Positions 56,501 to 61,149 are shown, numbered from the stretch's first letter. The stretch is 64,000 bases of DNA from Arion vulgaris (GCA_020796225.1 CM036765.1:30160066-30224065); one strand, 5' to 3'. Notes: generated by a model not told the origin, from the letters alone. Numbers and translations are program-made.

Positions 56501-57796
56501 CAGCCTTCATGCTCAAAACATCAGTTACATTCTAATCCTATATTCTCCGTGATCTTTTTAGTCTCCTCTTTGTTTGGATATCTCATAATGGTCTTCTCAA
56601 CCATTTGTGTCTTTTTATATATCAAAAATATCTCAATTTTCTCATTCTGTTTTGCATCATCAGCATTATTTAACAACTAACATCAAAGATTATCTTTTCA
56701 TATGAACTTGTAAATTTTATAATATAATTGATTTTTTTAATGATGTTTCCCTAAGGTTATCTGATCAATCTGGAGAACTGCACTTTGAGAAAATAAAGGA
56801 GGGCAGAGCTTTCAAAAGCGACTTCAAAAGCTCAGTAAGATATACATTTTTATTTTTGTGCAACTTGCTTGCTTAAATATCACATATTACATTTAAACAA
56901 CTTTATAAATGGTTTGTTTGCATACAGAACATATTGAGAAGGCAAAGACAACTTTACACATATTTGTGTTTTAATTTCTAGTATCAAATGTTATGCTATT
57001 GCAAACTACATCATCAAAGCTCAATTTATAATATTTATCATGCATCATTTATTCTTGCGATTCATATTTTAACCCACTGACTTTTCCTTACATTTACAAG
57101 GATGCTTTTGTATACGACAACAAAAAGGAAGTGTTTGTTTGGATAGGCAAAGGAGCATCCAAAGATGAACAGGGCAATGCATTGACATATGCACATGTGA
57201 GTTTCAAGTATAAACATATATATTTTTACAGCAAAAAGAATATCATCATATAAGATATTAGTTGTTCATTGAAATAGCATTATTTAAATGTCATTTTCAC
57301 TACAATTATCTTACTACAAAGTCATCTTACTAAGTTTTATTGTTTGATTGTTTTCCTCTCTTGCTCATCATTTAACTGCTCTAATGAGTCACTTGTGGAG
57401 GGGAAGTTTGGGAACAAATTAGTTCCCTTGGATTTTTACAAATGGTAAAAATAGATCTTACCTTTCAGAAAGCAATGGCAAACTACTAAACGCATAAGTG
57501 GTGCCTAGAAAATCAACTACTTGTTTACTGGGGTTGATGGCTAAATCCTGAAACGGATATTACACAATTTTCATTTTTTCAATGAGTTTCATGATGTTTA
57601 AAATAGCATTTTATGTTATCCTAAAATGTAATTTTGCATAAACTGTCAATCAAACTATAATGTTAAAGGTTAAAATAATGTTAATGTTTTTATTTCACAG
57701 AAATTCATGCAGACGACAAGCCATCCTCTCCTGCACATTTCTGTTGTCAAAGAAGGCATGGAAAATAAGTGGTTCAGAGCTGCCATTGCTGCCTAA
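23522..57796 (+). CDS. gelsolin-like actin-modulating protein (severin type), 13 coding exons
   Basis: Exons joined at gt/ag sites are 23522-23528, 25201-25281, 25992-26065, 27780-27854, 38866-38937, 43966-44093, 45414-45522, 48965-49075, 49546-49626, 51683-51774, 56756-56834, 57101-57196 and 57701-57796. They encode 366 residues ending in TAA. All junction phases agree and no stop interrupts. Three gelsolin repeats are visible: G1 about 48-145 ([19 protein letters not shown]), G2 about 147-250 ([15 protein letters not shown] at 196-210) and G3 about 277-355 ([16 protein letters not shown]). An Asp-rich linker lies at 255-263. Proteins of this type bind actin in a calcium- and phosphoinositide-dependent way and sever or cap filaments in the cytoplasm. 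The length matches the ~370-residue invertebrate three-repeat family. The start is supported by an in-frame TAA at 23513-23515. Upstream non-coding exon not located. Confidence 0.95.
23780..24041. repeat. ~20-bp degenerate tandem repeat, split by a LINE
   Basis: Repeats of the type TTTCTCAATAGTATCACCAC. The pattern resumes at 24688-24755 (ATCACCATCACTTTCTCAAT), beyond the LINE insertion at 24046-24680, so the LINE landed inside the array. Located in intron 1. Confidence 0.8.
24046..24680 (-). mobile_element. LINE 3' fragment inserted in a tandem repeat
   Basis: The minus strand encodes [20 protein letters not shown], then [16 protein letters not shown] and [20 protein letters not shown], the C-terminal region of a non-LTR RT ORF. 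A (GAA)n-type tail lies at its low-coordinate end (TTCTTCTTCTTTTG). TATTATC occurs on both sides (24039-24045 and 24681-24687) and may be a short target duplication. Heavily 5'-truncated; lies antisense in intron 1. Confidence 0.82.
24809..25068 (-). mobile_element. tRNA-derived SINE, family 2, copy 1
   Basis: The sense strand is minus. The head reads GGCCTCTGTGGCATAGAGGT with a B-box-like GGTTCGCTACC downstream, and the 3' end carries an (ATCA)n tail at 24809-24830. A longer copy lies at 63410-63845. This copy lacks about 180 bp of the interior relative to that one. Located in intron 1, antisense to the gene. Confidence 0.85.
25201..25281 (+). CDS. gelsolin-like gene, coding exon 2
   Basis: 81 bp between acceptor TTTTATTCAG and donor gtaagt. 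Completes Gly-3 and encodes [13 protein letters not shown] and the following N-terminal extension, ending within Lys-30 (phase 1). This conserved N-terminus is diagnostic of the invertebrate gelsolin-like family. Confidence 0.93.
25458..25620 (-). mobile_element. LINE 3'-terminal fragment (ATT-tailed family)
   Basis: Same 3' end as 4335-4500 and 40555-40700 (TCTCTTGTATCGATATACGT, then a CTGCAAGTAGTTTCTTCATA-like segment) with a TTATTATTATT tail. Only the last ~160 bp remain. Confidence 0.7.
25685..25855 (+). mobile_element. LINE C-terminal coding fragment
   Basis: The + strand frame reads [24 protein letters not shown] residues, then [17 protein letters not shown] and a stop, resembling the basic C-terminus of a non-LTR RT ORF. 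One substitution or frameshift is needed at the start. Family not determined. Confidence 0.55.
25992..26065 (+). CDS. gelsolin-like gene, coding exon 3
   Basis: 74 bp; acceptor GTTCAACAG, donor gtaagt. Encodes [24 protein letters not shown] in sense, i.e. the entry into gelsolin repeat 1. Ends in phase 0. Confidence 0.93.
26066..27139. other. intron 3, unassigned part
   Basis: AT-rich intron with GT/TG-rich low-complexity stretches at 26600-26720 and 26930-27010. No gene or recognised element. Confidence 0.5.
27140..27665 (-). mobile_element. LINE 3' coding fragment, antisense in intron 3
   Basis: A continuous minus-strand frame encodes [20 protein letters not shown], then [20 protein letters not shown] and [19 protein letters not shown]. 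This is the same C-terminal RT region as the LINE at 24046-24680. The open frame of about 136 codons makes it one of the better-preserved fragments of this family, but the RT core and endonuclease are absent. Confidence 0.85.
27780..27854 (+). CDS. gelsolin-like gene, coding exon 4
   Basis: 75 bp, 25 codons, phase 0 at both ends; acceptor TATTTTCAG, donor gtgagt. Encodes [20 protein letters not shown] and YIVLN, the first strands of gelsolin repeat 1. The polypyrimidine tract (27727-27778) contains TTAACCCTTTC followed by TCGCTCTTATC, resembling a terminus of the TTAA-flanked MITEs seen elsewhere. Confidence 0.94.
27855..29165. other. start of the 11-kb intron 4
   Basis: AT-rich. At 28394-28708 a 104-codon minus-strand frame contains [11 protein letters not shown] and could be a degraded LINE C-terminus, but I cannot support it. 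Nothing else recognised. Confidence 0.45.
29166..29189 (+). other. candidate 24-bp microexon in intron 4
   Basis: CTTATCAG precedes and gtaagt follows a 24-base phase-0 segment encoding AYHDEEES. Spliced between exons 4 and 5 it would add eight residues after VLN at position 79 without breaking the frame, giving a 374-residue isoform. It starts AY, like the TY that opens exon 5 at the same structural position. The polypyrimidine tract is weak, and such patterns can occur by chance in 11 kb. Confidence 0.35.
29465..29723 (-). mobile_element. GAA-tailed SINE-like element, copy B (complete)
   Basis: 259 bp, flanked by a perfect 12-bp target duplication GTTGACCAGAAC (29453-29464 and 29724-29735). 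The (GAA)n tail is at the low-coordinate end. The sense head reads CCGTCCGTGTAGTGCTGGGG. Same ends as copies A and C, showing these are full-length units and not random LINE truncations. Confidence 0.88.
30150..30560 (-). mobile_element. degraded LINE 3' fragment
   Basis: Segments such as ATTCTGCCTATTCTGGTAAC followed by GTTGATGGC, and TTTGATGTTGTCTATTCATC, align with the minus-strand LINE copies at 27140-27665 and 44910-45270. Strongly decayed. Confidence 0.55.
30880..31200 (+). mobile_element. possible Jockey-type RT remnant
   Basis: The + strand reads [11 protein letters not shown], stop, YKHYV, resembling the YLGVTLDRTL.Y..HV block that follows the catalytic box in jockey/I-type reverse transcriptases. 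It precedes an RNase-H-like remnant at 31567. Short and interrupted, so tentative. Confidence 0.4.
31294..31566. repeat. 39-bp minisatellite, seven copies, open in frame
   Basis: Seven essentially identical 39-bp units beginning ATACTCAATGAATCACTCAG at 31294, 31333 and so on. 39 is a multiple of three, so one + frame ([13 protein letters not shown]) and one minus frame ([13 protein letters not shown]) stay open through it. It abuts the RNase H motif of a LINE remnant, in the position where that ORF would continue upstream. Confidence 0.95.
31567..31990 (+). mobile_element. LINE RNase H domain remnant
   Basis: The + strand reads [20 protein letters not shown] followed by AGIV, matching the PGH.G..GNERAD signature of the RNase H domain in I/jockey-type non-LTR elements. 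Downstream frames are broken ([10 protein letters not shown]). Related to the RNase-H-bearing LINE at 46.3-48.8 and 61.2-61.9 kb, or a sister family. Confidence 0.75.
32000..33470. other. intron 4, unassigned part
   Basis: AT-rich. 32300-32600 is enriched in ACTTTCTCATC/ATCACC motifs but has no clear period. A 30-bp duplicate lies at 33107-33176. No gene seen. Confidence 0.45.
33107..33176. repeat. 30-bp tandem repeat, 2.3 copies
   Basis: GCAATTAATAGTTTCTTTTG followed by ATTGCACAAA repeats at 33107 and 33137 without mismatch; the third copy is partial. Confidence 0.92.
33480..33735 (+). mobile_element. LINE C-terminal fragment; likely SINE-1 partner tail
   Basis: The frame reads [11 protein letters not shown], stop, [20 protein letters not shown], then [10 protein letters not shown] and [11 protein letters not shown], stop. 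It contains the C..C..H..C-type motif at the end of RNase-H-type LINE ORFs. It is followed by a GAAGAAGATGAAGAAG tail. The terminal GGGCAAAAGCTCAAGTGC followed by CGCTGGATC resembles the 3' end of the tRNA-derived SINE family 1. Confidence 0.78.
33740..33930 (-). mobile_element. LINE C-terminal fragment (AAEQQQW family)
   Basis: The minus strand reads [20 protein letters not shown] followed by [11 protein letters not shown]. The same C-terminus appears on the + strand at 37025-37345 and 50930-51235. It abuts the tail of the preceding LINE fragment in opposite orientation. Confidence 0.7.
33995..34505. repeat. ~47-bp minisatellite, about ten copies
   Basis: Units of ACAAGTACATGTATGTGGAT, then GCTAAGTCCTTGCTGTCTCC, then TCTCTTT, with variants GTGTGTGCTA and short 28-bp forms lacking CTCCTCTCTTT. 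Located in intron 4. Confidence 0.92.
35083..35901 (+). pseudogene. mariner transposase, broken
   Basis: A 272-codon frame starting [20 protein letters not shown]. An N-terminal helix-turn-helix pair covers about residues 1-110. Then come WVPRQL, first catalytic Asp in VTGDKSW (about residue 162), [11 protein letters not shown], and second Asp in LLHDNARPH (about residue 257). The frame then shifts; [11 protein letters not shown] with the third Asp of the DD34D triad follows in another frame near 35915. Mariner transposases cut and paste the element at TA sites. The frameshift and the LINE insertion downstream make this copy non-functional. Confidence 0.93.
35983..36756 (+). mobile_element. 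LINE fragment nested in the mariner
   Basis: Bounded by a 12-bp target duplication GAAAACCCACCT (35971-35982 and 36757-36768) that is part of the mariner coding sequence. It encodes a decayed RT (F)[38 protein letters not shown], then [21 protein letters not shown] and [20 protein letters not shown]. It ends in GAGAAAGAAAAA. It is 5'-truncated within the RT domain, just upstream of the catalytic ADD-like box (here AGDQ). Confidence 0.9.
37025..37345 (+). mobile_element. LINE C-terminal fragment (AAEQQQW family)
   Basis: Decayed + strand sequence aligned with 50930-51235: an ERVERLKDCDLM-like region, then TMNRKVVEQ and a stop, then NFC..KT-like residues, ending at a cut-off near 37345. Directly abuts the right end of the mariner. 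Confidence 0.6.
37360..38460 (+). mobile_element. non-LTR retrotransposon RT region
   Basis: Frames give [20 protein letters not shown] then GCVLAPTLFG, the RT block 4 motif [14 protein letters not shown]. Then come [53 protein letters not shown]-type residues and [20 protein letters not shown] with a C-terminal ISYMS. The catalytic ADD box is degraded (LLDAALVAH). 5'-truncated, with frameshifts. Clade not assigned. Confidence 0.85.
38473..38492. repeat. (AT)n microsatellite
   Basis: Ten TA units immediately after the LINE fragment. Confidence 0.85.
38866..38937 (+). CDS. gelsolin-like gene, coding exon 5
   Basis: 72 bp, 24 codons, phase 0 at both ends; acceptor CTGTTTCAG, donor gttagt. Encodes [24 protein letters not shown] in sense, the core of gelsolin repeat 1. 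Preceded by the 11-kb intron 4. Confidence 0.94.
38960..40370 (-). mobile_element. RTE-like LINE, RT and C-terminal region
   Basis: Minus-strand frames give [37 protein letters not shown], a mutated [20 protein letters not shown] (normally GVRQGC), [33 protein letters not shown], then [20 protein letters not shown] and [17 protein letters not shown]. The catalytic YADD is intact, but the frame is broken near 39350-39450 and the endonuclease is missing. Same domain order as the copy at 41845-42910 but a different sublineage. Antisense in intron 5. Confidence 0.9.
40555..40885 (-). mobile_element. LINE 3'-end fragment (ATT-tailed family)
   Basis: Carries the same 3' end as 4335-4935 (CTCGTACCGTTATACGTTAC, TAATAATAATAA tail). 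The segment that is tandemly amplified there occurs here essentially once. Confidence 0.78.
41140..41340. repeat. 29-bp minisatellite, about seven copies
   Basis: Units CAATTGCTGTTGTCATTTGA followed by ATGTGATAG. Alternating GCTGTT / GTTGTT variants suggest higher-order evolution. Intron 5. Confidence 0.9.
41435..41703. mobile_element. piggyBac-like MITE with TTAA ends, copy 1
   Basis: A 269-bp non-coding element (counting both TTAA) that starts TTAACTCTTTTAATGCC and ends CATACGGAAAGAGTTAA. The inner sequence (CTTATAAGAAGTCTTTCTAG, ACTTCTACTATTTTACTTCT, ACTACTTTTTAACCTTGTTA) matches 53417-53735 in reverse orientation. TTAA target sites and CYCTTT termini are characteristic of piggyBac-superfamily MITEs. 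Confidence 0.82.
41845..42910 (-). mobile_element. RTE-like LINE, RT and C-terminal region
   Basis: Minus-strand frames contain [75 protein letters not shown], a frameshift near 42440-42480, then [71 protein letters not shown] and [12 protein letters not shown]. Block 4 and YADD are intact, and the C-terminal 171-codon frame is open. It is followed at its 3' end by TGATGATGATGATATA. 5'-truncated before block 3. Antisense in intron 5. Confidence 0.92.
43690..43910. mobile_element. SINE-like repeat fragment
   Basis: Shares ACCCTTTCAGAAAGCAATGG, CAAATTACT, TGCCTAGAAAATCA and the following block with 57360-57560. The head GGTGGCGTCTGTGCTGAGTT is not shared. No coding capacity. A short dispersed repeat of unknown class, abutting exon 6. 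Confidence 0.55.
43966..44093 (+). CDS. gelsolin-like gene, coding exon 6
   Basis: 128 bp; acceptor TCCTTCTAG, donor gtgagc. Encodes [20 protein letters not shown], then [20 protein letters not shown] and SI, completing repeat 1 and the conserved linker to repeat 2. Ends in phase 2. Confidence 0.95.
44345..44485. repeat. 35-bp tandem repeat, 3.5 copies
   Basis: TTGACATTGTTATTCATCAT followed by CTACGTGGGCTGCCT at 44371, 44406 and 44441, nearly identical; a diverged copy precedes. Confidence 0.92.
44910..45270 (-). mobile_element. LINE 3' coding fragment
   Basis: Aligns with 27140-27665 on the minus strand (GTGCCAGGTGTGTTGCATCT, GTGACCGAACCATTTTATTT). It represents the FGHLMRM-type C-terminus with stops. 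Intron 6. Confidence 0.72.
45414..45522 (+). CDS. gelsolin-like gene, coding exon 7
   Basis: 109 bp; acceptor TAATTTCAG, donor gtagtt (weaker). Encodes [20 protein letters not shown] then [16 protein letters not shown], entering repeat 2. Phase 0 at the end. Confidence 0.94.
45578..45814 (-). mobile_element. GAA-tailed SINE-like element, copy C
   Basis: 237 bp, flanked by TTTAAATGATTGT (45565-45577) and TTTAACTGATTGT (45815-45827), a 13-bp duplication with one mismatch. The sense head is CCGTCCATGTGGTCTAATTG. It has a small internal deletion relative to copy B. Lies 55 bp after exon 7. Confidence 0.87.
46379..47045. repeat. 57-bp minisatellite, about 11 copies, grown from a LINE 3' region
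   Basis: Units GATGTTTCCTGTGGCTGGCT, then TGTTAAACACACTCCTCTCT, then CTGCCCTTCAATCATCT, some with an extra ~17-bp CATCTCTACTTGTGCCT. The related LINE at 61.23-61.29 kb has one unit (GATGGTTTATGTGGTCCGCT, GGTTAAACACACTCCTTACT) in the same relative position. 57 is a multiple of three, so long frames persist by construction. Confidence 0.93.
47573..48425. mobile_element. 853-bp piggyBac-like non-autonomous element, TTAA-flanked
   Basis: Starts TTAACCCATAGGGACTGC and ends ATACAGAGCGAAAGGGTTAA. Near the start it contains two palindromes, CCGATATATCGG, about 45 bp apart. The host sequence on both sides joins as TCTATCAGCTGC-TTAA-TTGCGAGTTCAG, which matches the uninterrupted LINE at 61.80-61.83 kb (TCTATCAGCTGCTTAATTGC). 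This defines the insertion and its TTAA target duplication. No transposase frame inside. The shorter element at 60532-60659 shares the AGCCGATATA-type terminus. Confidence 0.88.
48965..49075 (+). CDS. gelsolin-like gene, coding exon 8
   Basis: 111 bp, 37 codons; acceptor TTTTCCTAG, donor gtagac (non-ideal). Encodes [20 protein letters not shown], then [17 protein letters not shown], the core of gelsolin repeat 2. Phase 0 at both ends. Confidence 0.95.
49546..49626 (+). CDS. gelsolin-like gene, coding exon 9
   Basis: 81 bp, 27 codons; acceptor AATTTGAAG (poor pyrimidine tract but in frame), donor gtaagc. Encodes [20 protein letters not shown] and FDEDDNG, the helix of repeat 2 and the start of the acidic linker. 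Confidence 0.93.
49794..50015 (+). mobile_element. tRNA-derived SINE, family 1, copy 2
   Basis: A-box TAGCGCGTTGGACTA and B-box GGTTCAATTCCCGGG, then the same body and 3' end as the copy at 21775 (AAAGAGCTGAAAGCTCAAAT, GCTTCTGGATCGGAAAA). The A-rich tail is interspersed (AAACCACAAAAAACAG). No clean target duplication found, so older or with an eroded flank. In intron 9. Confidence 0.9.
50475..50632. repeat. 54-bp tandem repeat, three copies
   Basis: TCACAGTTATTGTTTATCAT, then TCATTGTTCATATTTACAGA, then ACTGGATTTCTGTA at 50477, 50531 and 50585, nearly identical. Length is a multiple of three, so frames remain open, but it is not coding in the host gene. It directly precedes a LINE RT fragment. 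Confidence 0.93.
50650..51240 (+). mobile_element. LINE 3' coding fragment (AAEQQQW family)
   Basis: Broken frames give a [22 protein letters not shown] block (usual form FKYLGT..SDGRC..EI), CLRRILLV, then [14 protein letters not shown] and NRKAAEQQQ. The C-terminal ~300 bp match 37025-37345 and, in reverse, 33740-33930. Intron 9. Confidence 0.75.
51683..51774 (+). CDS. gelsolin-like gene, coding exon 10 (acidic linker)
   Basis: 92 bp; acceptor TATGTTACCAG, donor gtacta. Encodes [20 protein letters not shown], then [10 protein letters not shown]. The DD/E run at residues 255-263 is encoded by a GAT-rich tract (51710-51735), a microsatellite-like coding repeat likely to vary in length. Ends in phase 2. 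Confidence 0.93.
51916..52172. mobile_element. fold-back (inverted-repeat) element in intron 10
   Basis: About 83-bp arms at 51916-51999 and 52090-52172 are inverted copies with ~90% identity (arm core AACAAAGTACTGTAGTTTTA, ACCAATAGGCCTTTATCAAG), separated by about 90 bp. The core ..TTGATAAAGGCCTATTGGTC, AAAACGTCG.. recalls a motif near the ends of Penelope-like elements, but that is from memory and uncertain. A single diverged arm lies near 23312-23345. Transcripts would form a hairpin. Confidence 0.8.
52417..52795 (-). mobile_element. uncertain retroposon fragment
   Basis: An 87-codon minus-strand frame ([40 protein letters not shown]) ends near two tail-like repeats TTTAGTTTAGTTGTTGGATC and TTTAGTTCAGTTGTCGGATC at 52417 and 52504. 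The terminal motif GGATCATCATCACTGCAC is close to the 3' end of SINE family 2. Possibly a LINE C-terminus and the partner of that SINE; not proven. Confidence 0.4.
52855..53336 (+). mobile_element. 482-bp non-coding retroposon with GAA tail
   Basis: Bounded by a perfect 11-bp target duplication AATTATTTTGT (52844-52854 and 53337-53347). It starts CCGGTGCTGCAGACGC and ends GGGGCGAAGGGTAGAAGAAG. GC-richer than its flanks, no long reading frame. The GAAGAA tail matches the tails of the SINE-like elements and several LINEs here, implying mobilisation by the same machinery. I see no tRNA-type promoter, so it may be a 5'-truncated 3' UTR of a LINE instead of a true SINE. Confidence 0.82.
53417..53735. 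mobile_element. piggyBac-like MITE, copy 2
   Basis: Reverse-orientation relative of 41435-41703. One end reads TAAACTCTTTTCACATGCAG (its TTAA mutated to TAAA); the other reads GGTGGAAAGAGTTAA. The inner sequence is shared, including a stretch that reads [21 protein letters not shown] residues in one frame in both copies, most likely a chance frame. In intron 10. Confidence 0.78.
54089..55317 (+). mobile_element. pogo/Tigger-like DNA transposon, internally deleted
   Basis: 1,229 bp, terminal inverted repeats CAGTGGAACTCCAATATTCG and CAGTGGAACTCAATATTCG (reverse strand), flanked by TA on both sides (54087-54088, 55318-55319). Subterminal ATTCGTC..TTTTCGATATTCG motifs are repeated at both ends. 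It carries a broken transposase gene lacking the C-terminal half of the DDE domain, so it is non-autonomous. Confidence 0.93.
54349..55187 (+). pseudogene. pogo/Tigger-like transposase, truncated and frameshifted
   Basis: Starts [18 protein letters not shown]. Frames then give [28 protein letters not shown] (Psq-type helix-turn-helix), then [40 protein letters not shown] (CENP-B-type DNA-binding domain). Then come [20 protein letters not shown] with the first catalytic Asp, and [20 protein letters not shown]. After about 55187 the sequence runs into the 3' inverted repeat, so the second and third catalytic positions are absent. At least three frameshifts or stops. Related domesticated genes exist (Jerky, CENP-B), but this copy shows no sign of constraint. 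Confidence 0.9.
55930..56300 (+). mobile_element. RNase-H-type LINE C-terminal fragment
   Basis: + strand frames read [40 protein letters not shown] and IL, then [20 protein letters not shown]. The CxC..E.T.EHIL motif is the zinc-knuckle-like end that follows RNase H in I-type LINEs. Truncated and frameshifted. Intron 10. Confidence 0.75.
56756..56834 (+). CDS. gelsolin-like gene, coding exon 11
   Basis: 79 bp; acceptor TTTCCCTAAG, donor gtaaga. Completes Arg-277 and encodes [20 protein letters not shown] and SDFKSS, the first half of gelsolin repeat 3. Phase 0 at the end. Confidence 0.93.
57101..57196 (+). CDS. gelsolin-like gene, coding exon 12
   Basis: 96 bp, 32 codons; acceptor CATTTACAAG, donor gtgagt. 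Encodes [20 protein letters not shown], then [12 protein letters not shown], the core of gelsolin repeat 3. Confidence 0.95.
57360..57560. mobile_element. SINE-like repeat fragment
   Basis: Shares TACCTTTCAGAAAGCAATGG and TGCCTAGAAAATCA with 43690-43910. Non-coding; class unknown; in the last intron. Confidence 0.5.
57701..57796 (+). CDS. gelsolin-like gene, last coding exon
   Basis: Acceptor TATTTCACAG; 31 codons and TAA at 57794-57796. Encodes [20 protein letters not shown], then [11 protein letters not shown], ending gelsolin repeat 3. The end position corresponds to the usual terminus of the family. There is no villin headpiece. Confidence 0.95.
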   Translation, partial: KFMQTTSHPLLHISVVKEGMENKWFRAAIAA

Positions 57797-59165
57797 TTGC
57801 ACAACTTTTATTTGCGCAACATTAGTTGTAATCATCGCTAATGGAATGTGCTAGATTATTTTCAAAAGTTATTTAACTTCACCAAATTTAATGTTTTTTT
57901 AAACAAAGGTAATCATGTCTTCAAAAACTTATCCATCATTTCAGTTTAACCATATTTTCTAAAACATTCTTGGAACAAGATAGGATAATGTTTAATGATA
58001 TATGTAGTTTTTGAGTTGTAGTTTCTTTATACATTCATGGATATCAACTTTGTTGACATAAGAACTTTAATGAGTAATCGAACATTAAATAAAAGATTGT
58101 GGTCAGTCTACAATTTTACACAAATTGTTAAGCAAAGATAATATGAAGCAATCTGGCAAATGTGTGTGTCCTACAACTGAATGAGAACAATAGATACTCC
58201 AAGCTGTATTAATATTGAAAGTTAATAAACAGCGCAACCACAAAGATAATAATAGTGCAGTTGTATTTTGTATTTTTACTCTGAATGAAGCCCTCCGATA
58301 TTTTAAAAAAGATCAGAAAATTAAAATACATTCTAAACTTCATATAATCTGACTAACACATAATCCAATAACAGTAAATTTTCAAATTTTCTTTCTGTGT
58401 TACCAAAACTTATTTCTAGAATGTGACAAGTATTTGAACAATGTTTGTGATGAATAGCAGCAAATTTAACATTGGAAATCCATGTTTGGAGCACATTATT
58501 ATTTGTAAAAATATTGATTGAGTTAAGTTTGAATTAATCTTGCTTTTATAATTTATTATTTCCATGAGAATATAATCAGATATCAAACACGCCAGACCTA
58601 AATTCAAAAAAAATTGTGTACTTTGTTTGGTAAAAATTTCAGCTTAGTTAGCACAGTTTTGTTTTTCAGTTACATTTCTTATTCAATGTCAATACTGATA
58701 CTTTCACTATAGTATAAATTTGAAATTGTCCAAGATGTCTGAAAATGTAATAATGAAATGCAGTCTAGTACTTATCCACAGAGATATTTATTTAAATACA
58801 AAAGTAGTTTTTACTTATTTGAAATTAAAAGAACAATATTGAAGTTAGCAATACGTTTATTTTGGTTTAATTTTTTTTTTTTTTAAATCACGGTACGTTG
58901 AAAGAATGTTAGTCTCCGTTTCAATAAAACTGTAGTCAAAGTGAGAGGGGACACGTTCAAAATTGTGTGTTAGTCAATGTTTTCCATTTTTAGAATACCA
59001 GAACAAATATACTGACATGACAAGGCACATGTCTATTATTTTTAAAAACCATATCGTAATTAAAAACTCGTGCACTTCATTACAATGCATTCTTTGCTAG
59101 CATAGAGTACAATTTTTATTGACATATGTTTTCATGTGTAAATGAGAAATATAAAAGGGTTTATA
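57797..59165 (+). other. 3' UTR and downstream flank of the gelsolin-like gene
   Basis: AT-rich non-coding sequence. AATAAA hexamers occur at 58088-58093, 58224-58229 and 58923-58928, any of which could end the transcript. No other gene seen. Confidence 0.6.
58088..58093 (+). promoter_or_regulatory. candidate poly(A) signal
   Basis: First AATAAA after the stop codon, 292 bp downstream of it. Alternatives are at 58224 and 58923; transcript data are needed to choose. Confidence 0.45.
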
Positions 59166-59421
59166 CAGGGTGTTCAACTTAAAAGCAGCCTGTGAATGGA
59201 GCTAATCTGGCATATATGTATGGAAATGGAAGGTTCAGTTAGGACGTAGTATAGGTCAAGGTTGTGTGATGGTGTGTAATTGTAGTGCGGGAAGGGCGAT
59301 GAACAAATGTGACGTAGGACAAGCTAGTCAGAACCGGTTTAAATAGTAAATAGACGAGATGCAATGCGTACCTGGCAAATTTCTATTTATCACTGGGGCT
59401 GCTTTTAAGTTGAACACCCTG
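59166..59421. mobile_element. 256-bp TA-flanked MITE (mariner-like ends)
   Basis: Perfect 25-bp terminal inverted repeats beginning CAGGGTGTTCAACTTAAAAG, flanked by TA at 59164-59165 and 59422-59423. The interior is non-coding and includes GGAAGGTTCAGTTAGGACGT and a GC-richer patch. TA duplication and CAGGGTG ends are typical of Tc1/mariner-derived MITEs. The identical arms suggest recent activity. It differs from the mariner at 34928, whose ends are GAGGGTGAGTC. Confidence 0.93.
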
Positions 59422-59484
59422 TATTAATTATAATGAATCTACAACCTTTTCTATTAAAATAGTTTACATTATTTCCAAGTAAAC

Positions 59485-60320
59485 TTTTTCCTTGGTTTGT
59501 GAATTACGACCCTCTCACTATAGGCGGCAAATGCATACCAGAGCTTAGATACGCAGACGATACAGTATTATTATCCACCAACAAAGAAGGTTTGGAAAAC
59601 CTAATCATGATGACCAAGAAACATAGTGAAGACCAACATCTATATTTGAATACACAAAAACAAAAATCATGTCAACGGACAAAGCAAAAGGCTCACCTAA
59701 CATCCAAGTAAACAATGAAGAACTCCAATGTGTAGAGAGCTACGAATATCTGGGCTCAATAATTAACAATAATGGTGACTGCTCCAAAGAGATCTCAAGA
59801 AGATTGGCAATAGCGATCAAGAAGTTAAACACAATGAAGAACATGTGGCAAAGCACCAGCAAAATAATAAAATTAAAAATATTGAGATCATGCATTTTCC
59901 CAGTGGCTACTTATGGTTGTGAATCATGGACTATTACACAATAATTAAGAATGAAAATCCAGTCCTTCGAAACTAAATGCTACATAAAGATCCTACGAAT
60001 ACCATGGACAGAAAAAGAAAGAACACTGATGTTCTGAAAGAACTAAATGTTAAAGAGAATTGGCTGATAAACAACATACTATACAGAAAAATTACATACT
60101 TTGGTCACATCAAGCGTCACGATGGCCTGGAAAGAACAATACTAGAGGGCAGGGTCCCAGGACGCAGAGGCAGACCAAGAAGAAGATGGCTACAAGATAT
60201 TAAAGAAACCATGAACATGATCATCGATGAAGTGGGTGAACTGGCAAGAGACAGAGTGAATTTCAGAAGTGCTGCAAAGAGAACAACGTCCTATAAAGAA
60301 TACGCACCTTGATGATGATG
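59485..60320 (+). mobile_element. RTE-like LINE, copy 1
   Basis: 5'-truncated within the RT. Frames give [20 protein letters not shown] followed by NKEGLENLI (catalytic YADD intact), ESYEYLGSIINNNGDCSKEI, CIFPVATYGCESWTITQ, stop, then [40 protein letters not shown] and RPRRRWLQDIKETMNM. It ends ARDRVNFRSAAKR, then TGATGATGATG. A frameshift near 59680 and a stop near 59941 break the ORF. Very similar to 62.35-63.14 kb. Confidence 0.93.
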
Positions 60321-60531
60321 AAACTTGTTCCACACCCAAATGTATAATGACAGAAACAATATAGCTCTTAACAAAAATTTCAGCTATTTCTAGAATAAAG
60401 ATGTTTAAAATATGATTACAAAATAAAATATGGGATGTTAATGTTTAAGTAATCTAGAATGTTCGTTTTATTTTTTAAAAGAGCTTCATGTAATTTTATA
60501 TGCTATTACTATCAGTCTAACTTAACCTTTT

Positions 60532-60659
60532 CCCTCTGTATTTATTTTTAACTCTAGACACACTTGCAGTCTATACTGAATTAGCTGGTATACTAGCTTT
60601 GCATCATCTTCAAAAATACAGCAAGCCAGTATATCGGCTGATAAGAGCGAAAGAGTTAA
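60532..60659. mobile_element. short TTAA-flanked MITE
   Basis: 128 bp from TTAACCTTTTCCCTCTG to AGAGCGAAAGAGTTAA. Shares with the 853-bp element at 47573-48425 the GAGCGAAAG-GTTAA end and the AGTATATCGGCTGATA-type subterminal motif. Non-coding. Confidence 0.75.
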
Positions 60660-61149
60660 AGTTCATTTGAGGGTGGAGAATAAAATTATTTAGTTTTCTA
60701 CTACCTTAGCAAACTTCATTTATCCCATCATATCTCACTATGTATGTGCTTGCAAGGGAATTTTGATTGTCACAGGAGACAACTGTGACTCTCTCTAAGC
60801 AAATGTTGCAGCAAGTGACTGTCTGTAATATTAAATGATTGTAAAAGTTTTTATAGCTGTCTTTATTGAACAATAAAACACTTTTATGCTGATAACTGCC
60901 TGATTGTTGTGAATTAAGTGACTGGTTTTTTTCATATTGTCTATAACACTCAATTTATTGTTGTAGACAATACAGATATATCTAACGGCAAACTATCTGA
61001 TTGCATCTTATTCACATTGTTACATGCCAACACTTATCTACAGTCAGTTCTGCTGACACATAATCATATCAAGAAGCGCTTCTCTGCCTTTTGGCCAAGA
61101 TCAAAGTGTAGTACCAGTTTGATCACTGCCAGAAGGTTGGATTGGTTAT
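60660..61149. other. no gene seen
   Basis: AT-rich flank with an AATAAA at 60872-60877. Nothing else supported. Confidence 0.5.

Noticed and set aside
23522..57796. Reading the gene as villin or full-length six-repeat gelsolin
   Set aside because: Only three repeats are encoded, a stop follows repeat 3 at the expected place, and no headpiece or further gelsolin exons are seen downstream to 64 kb.
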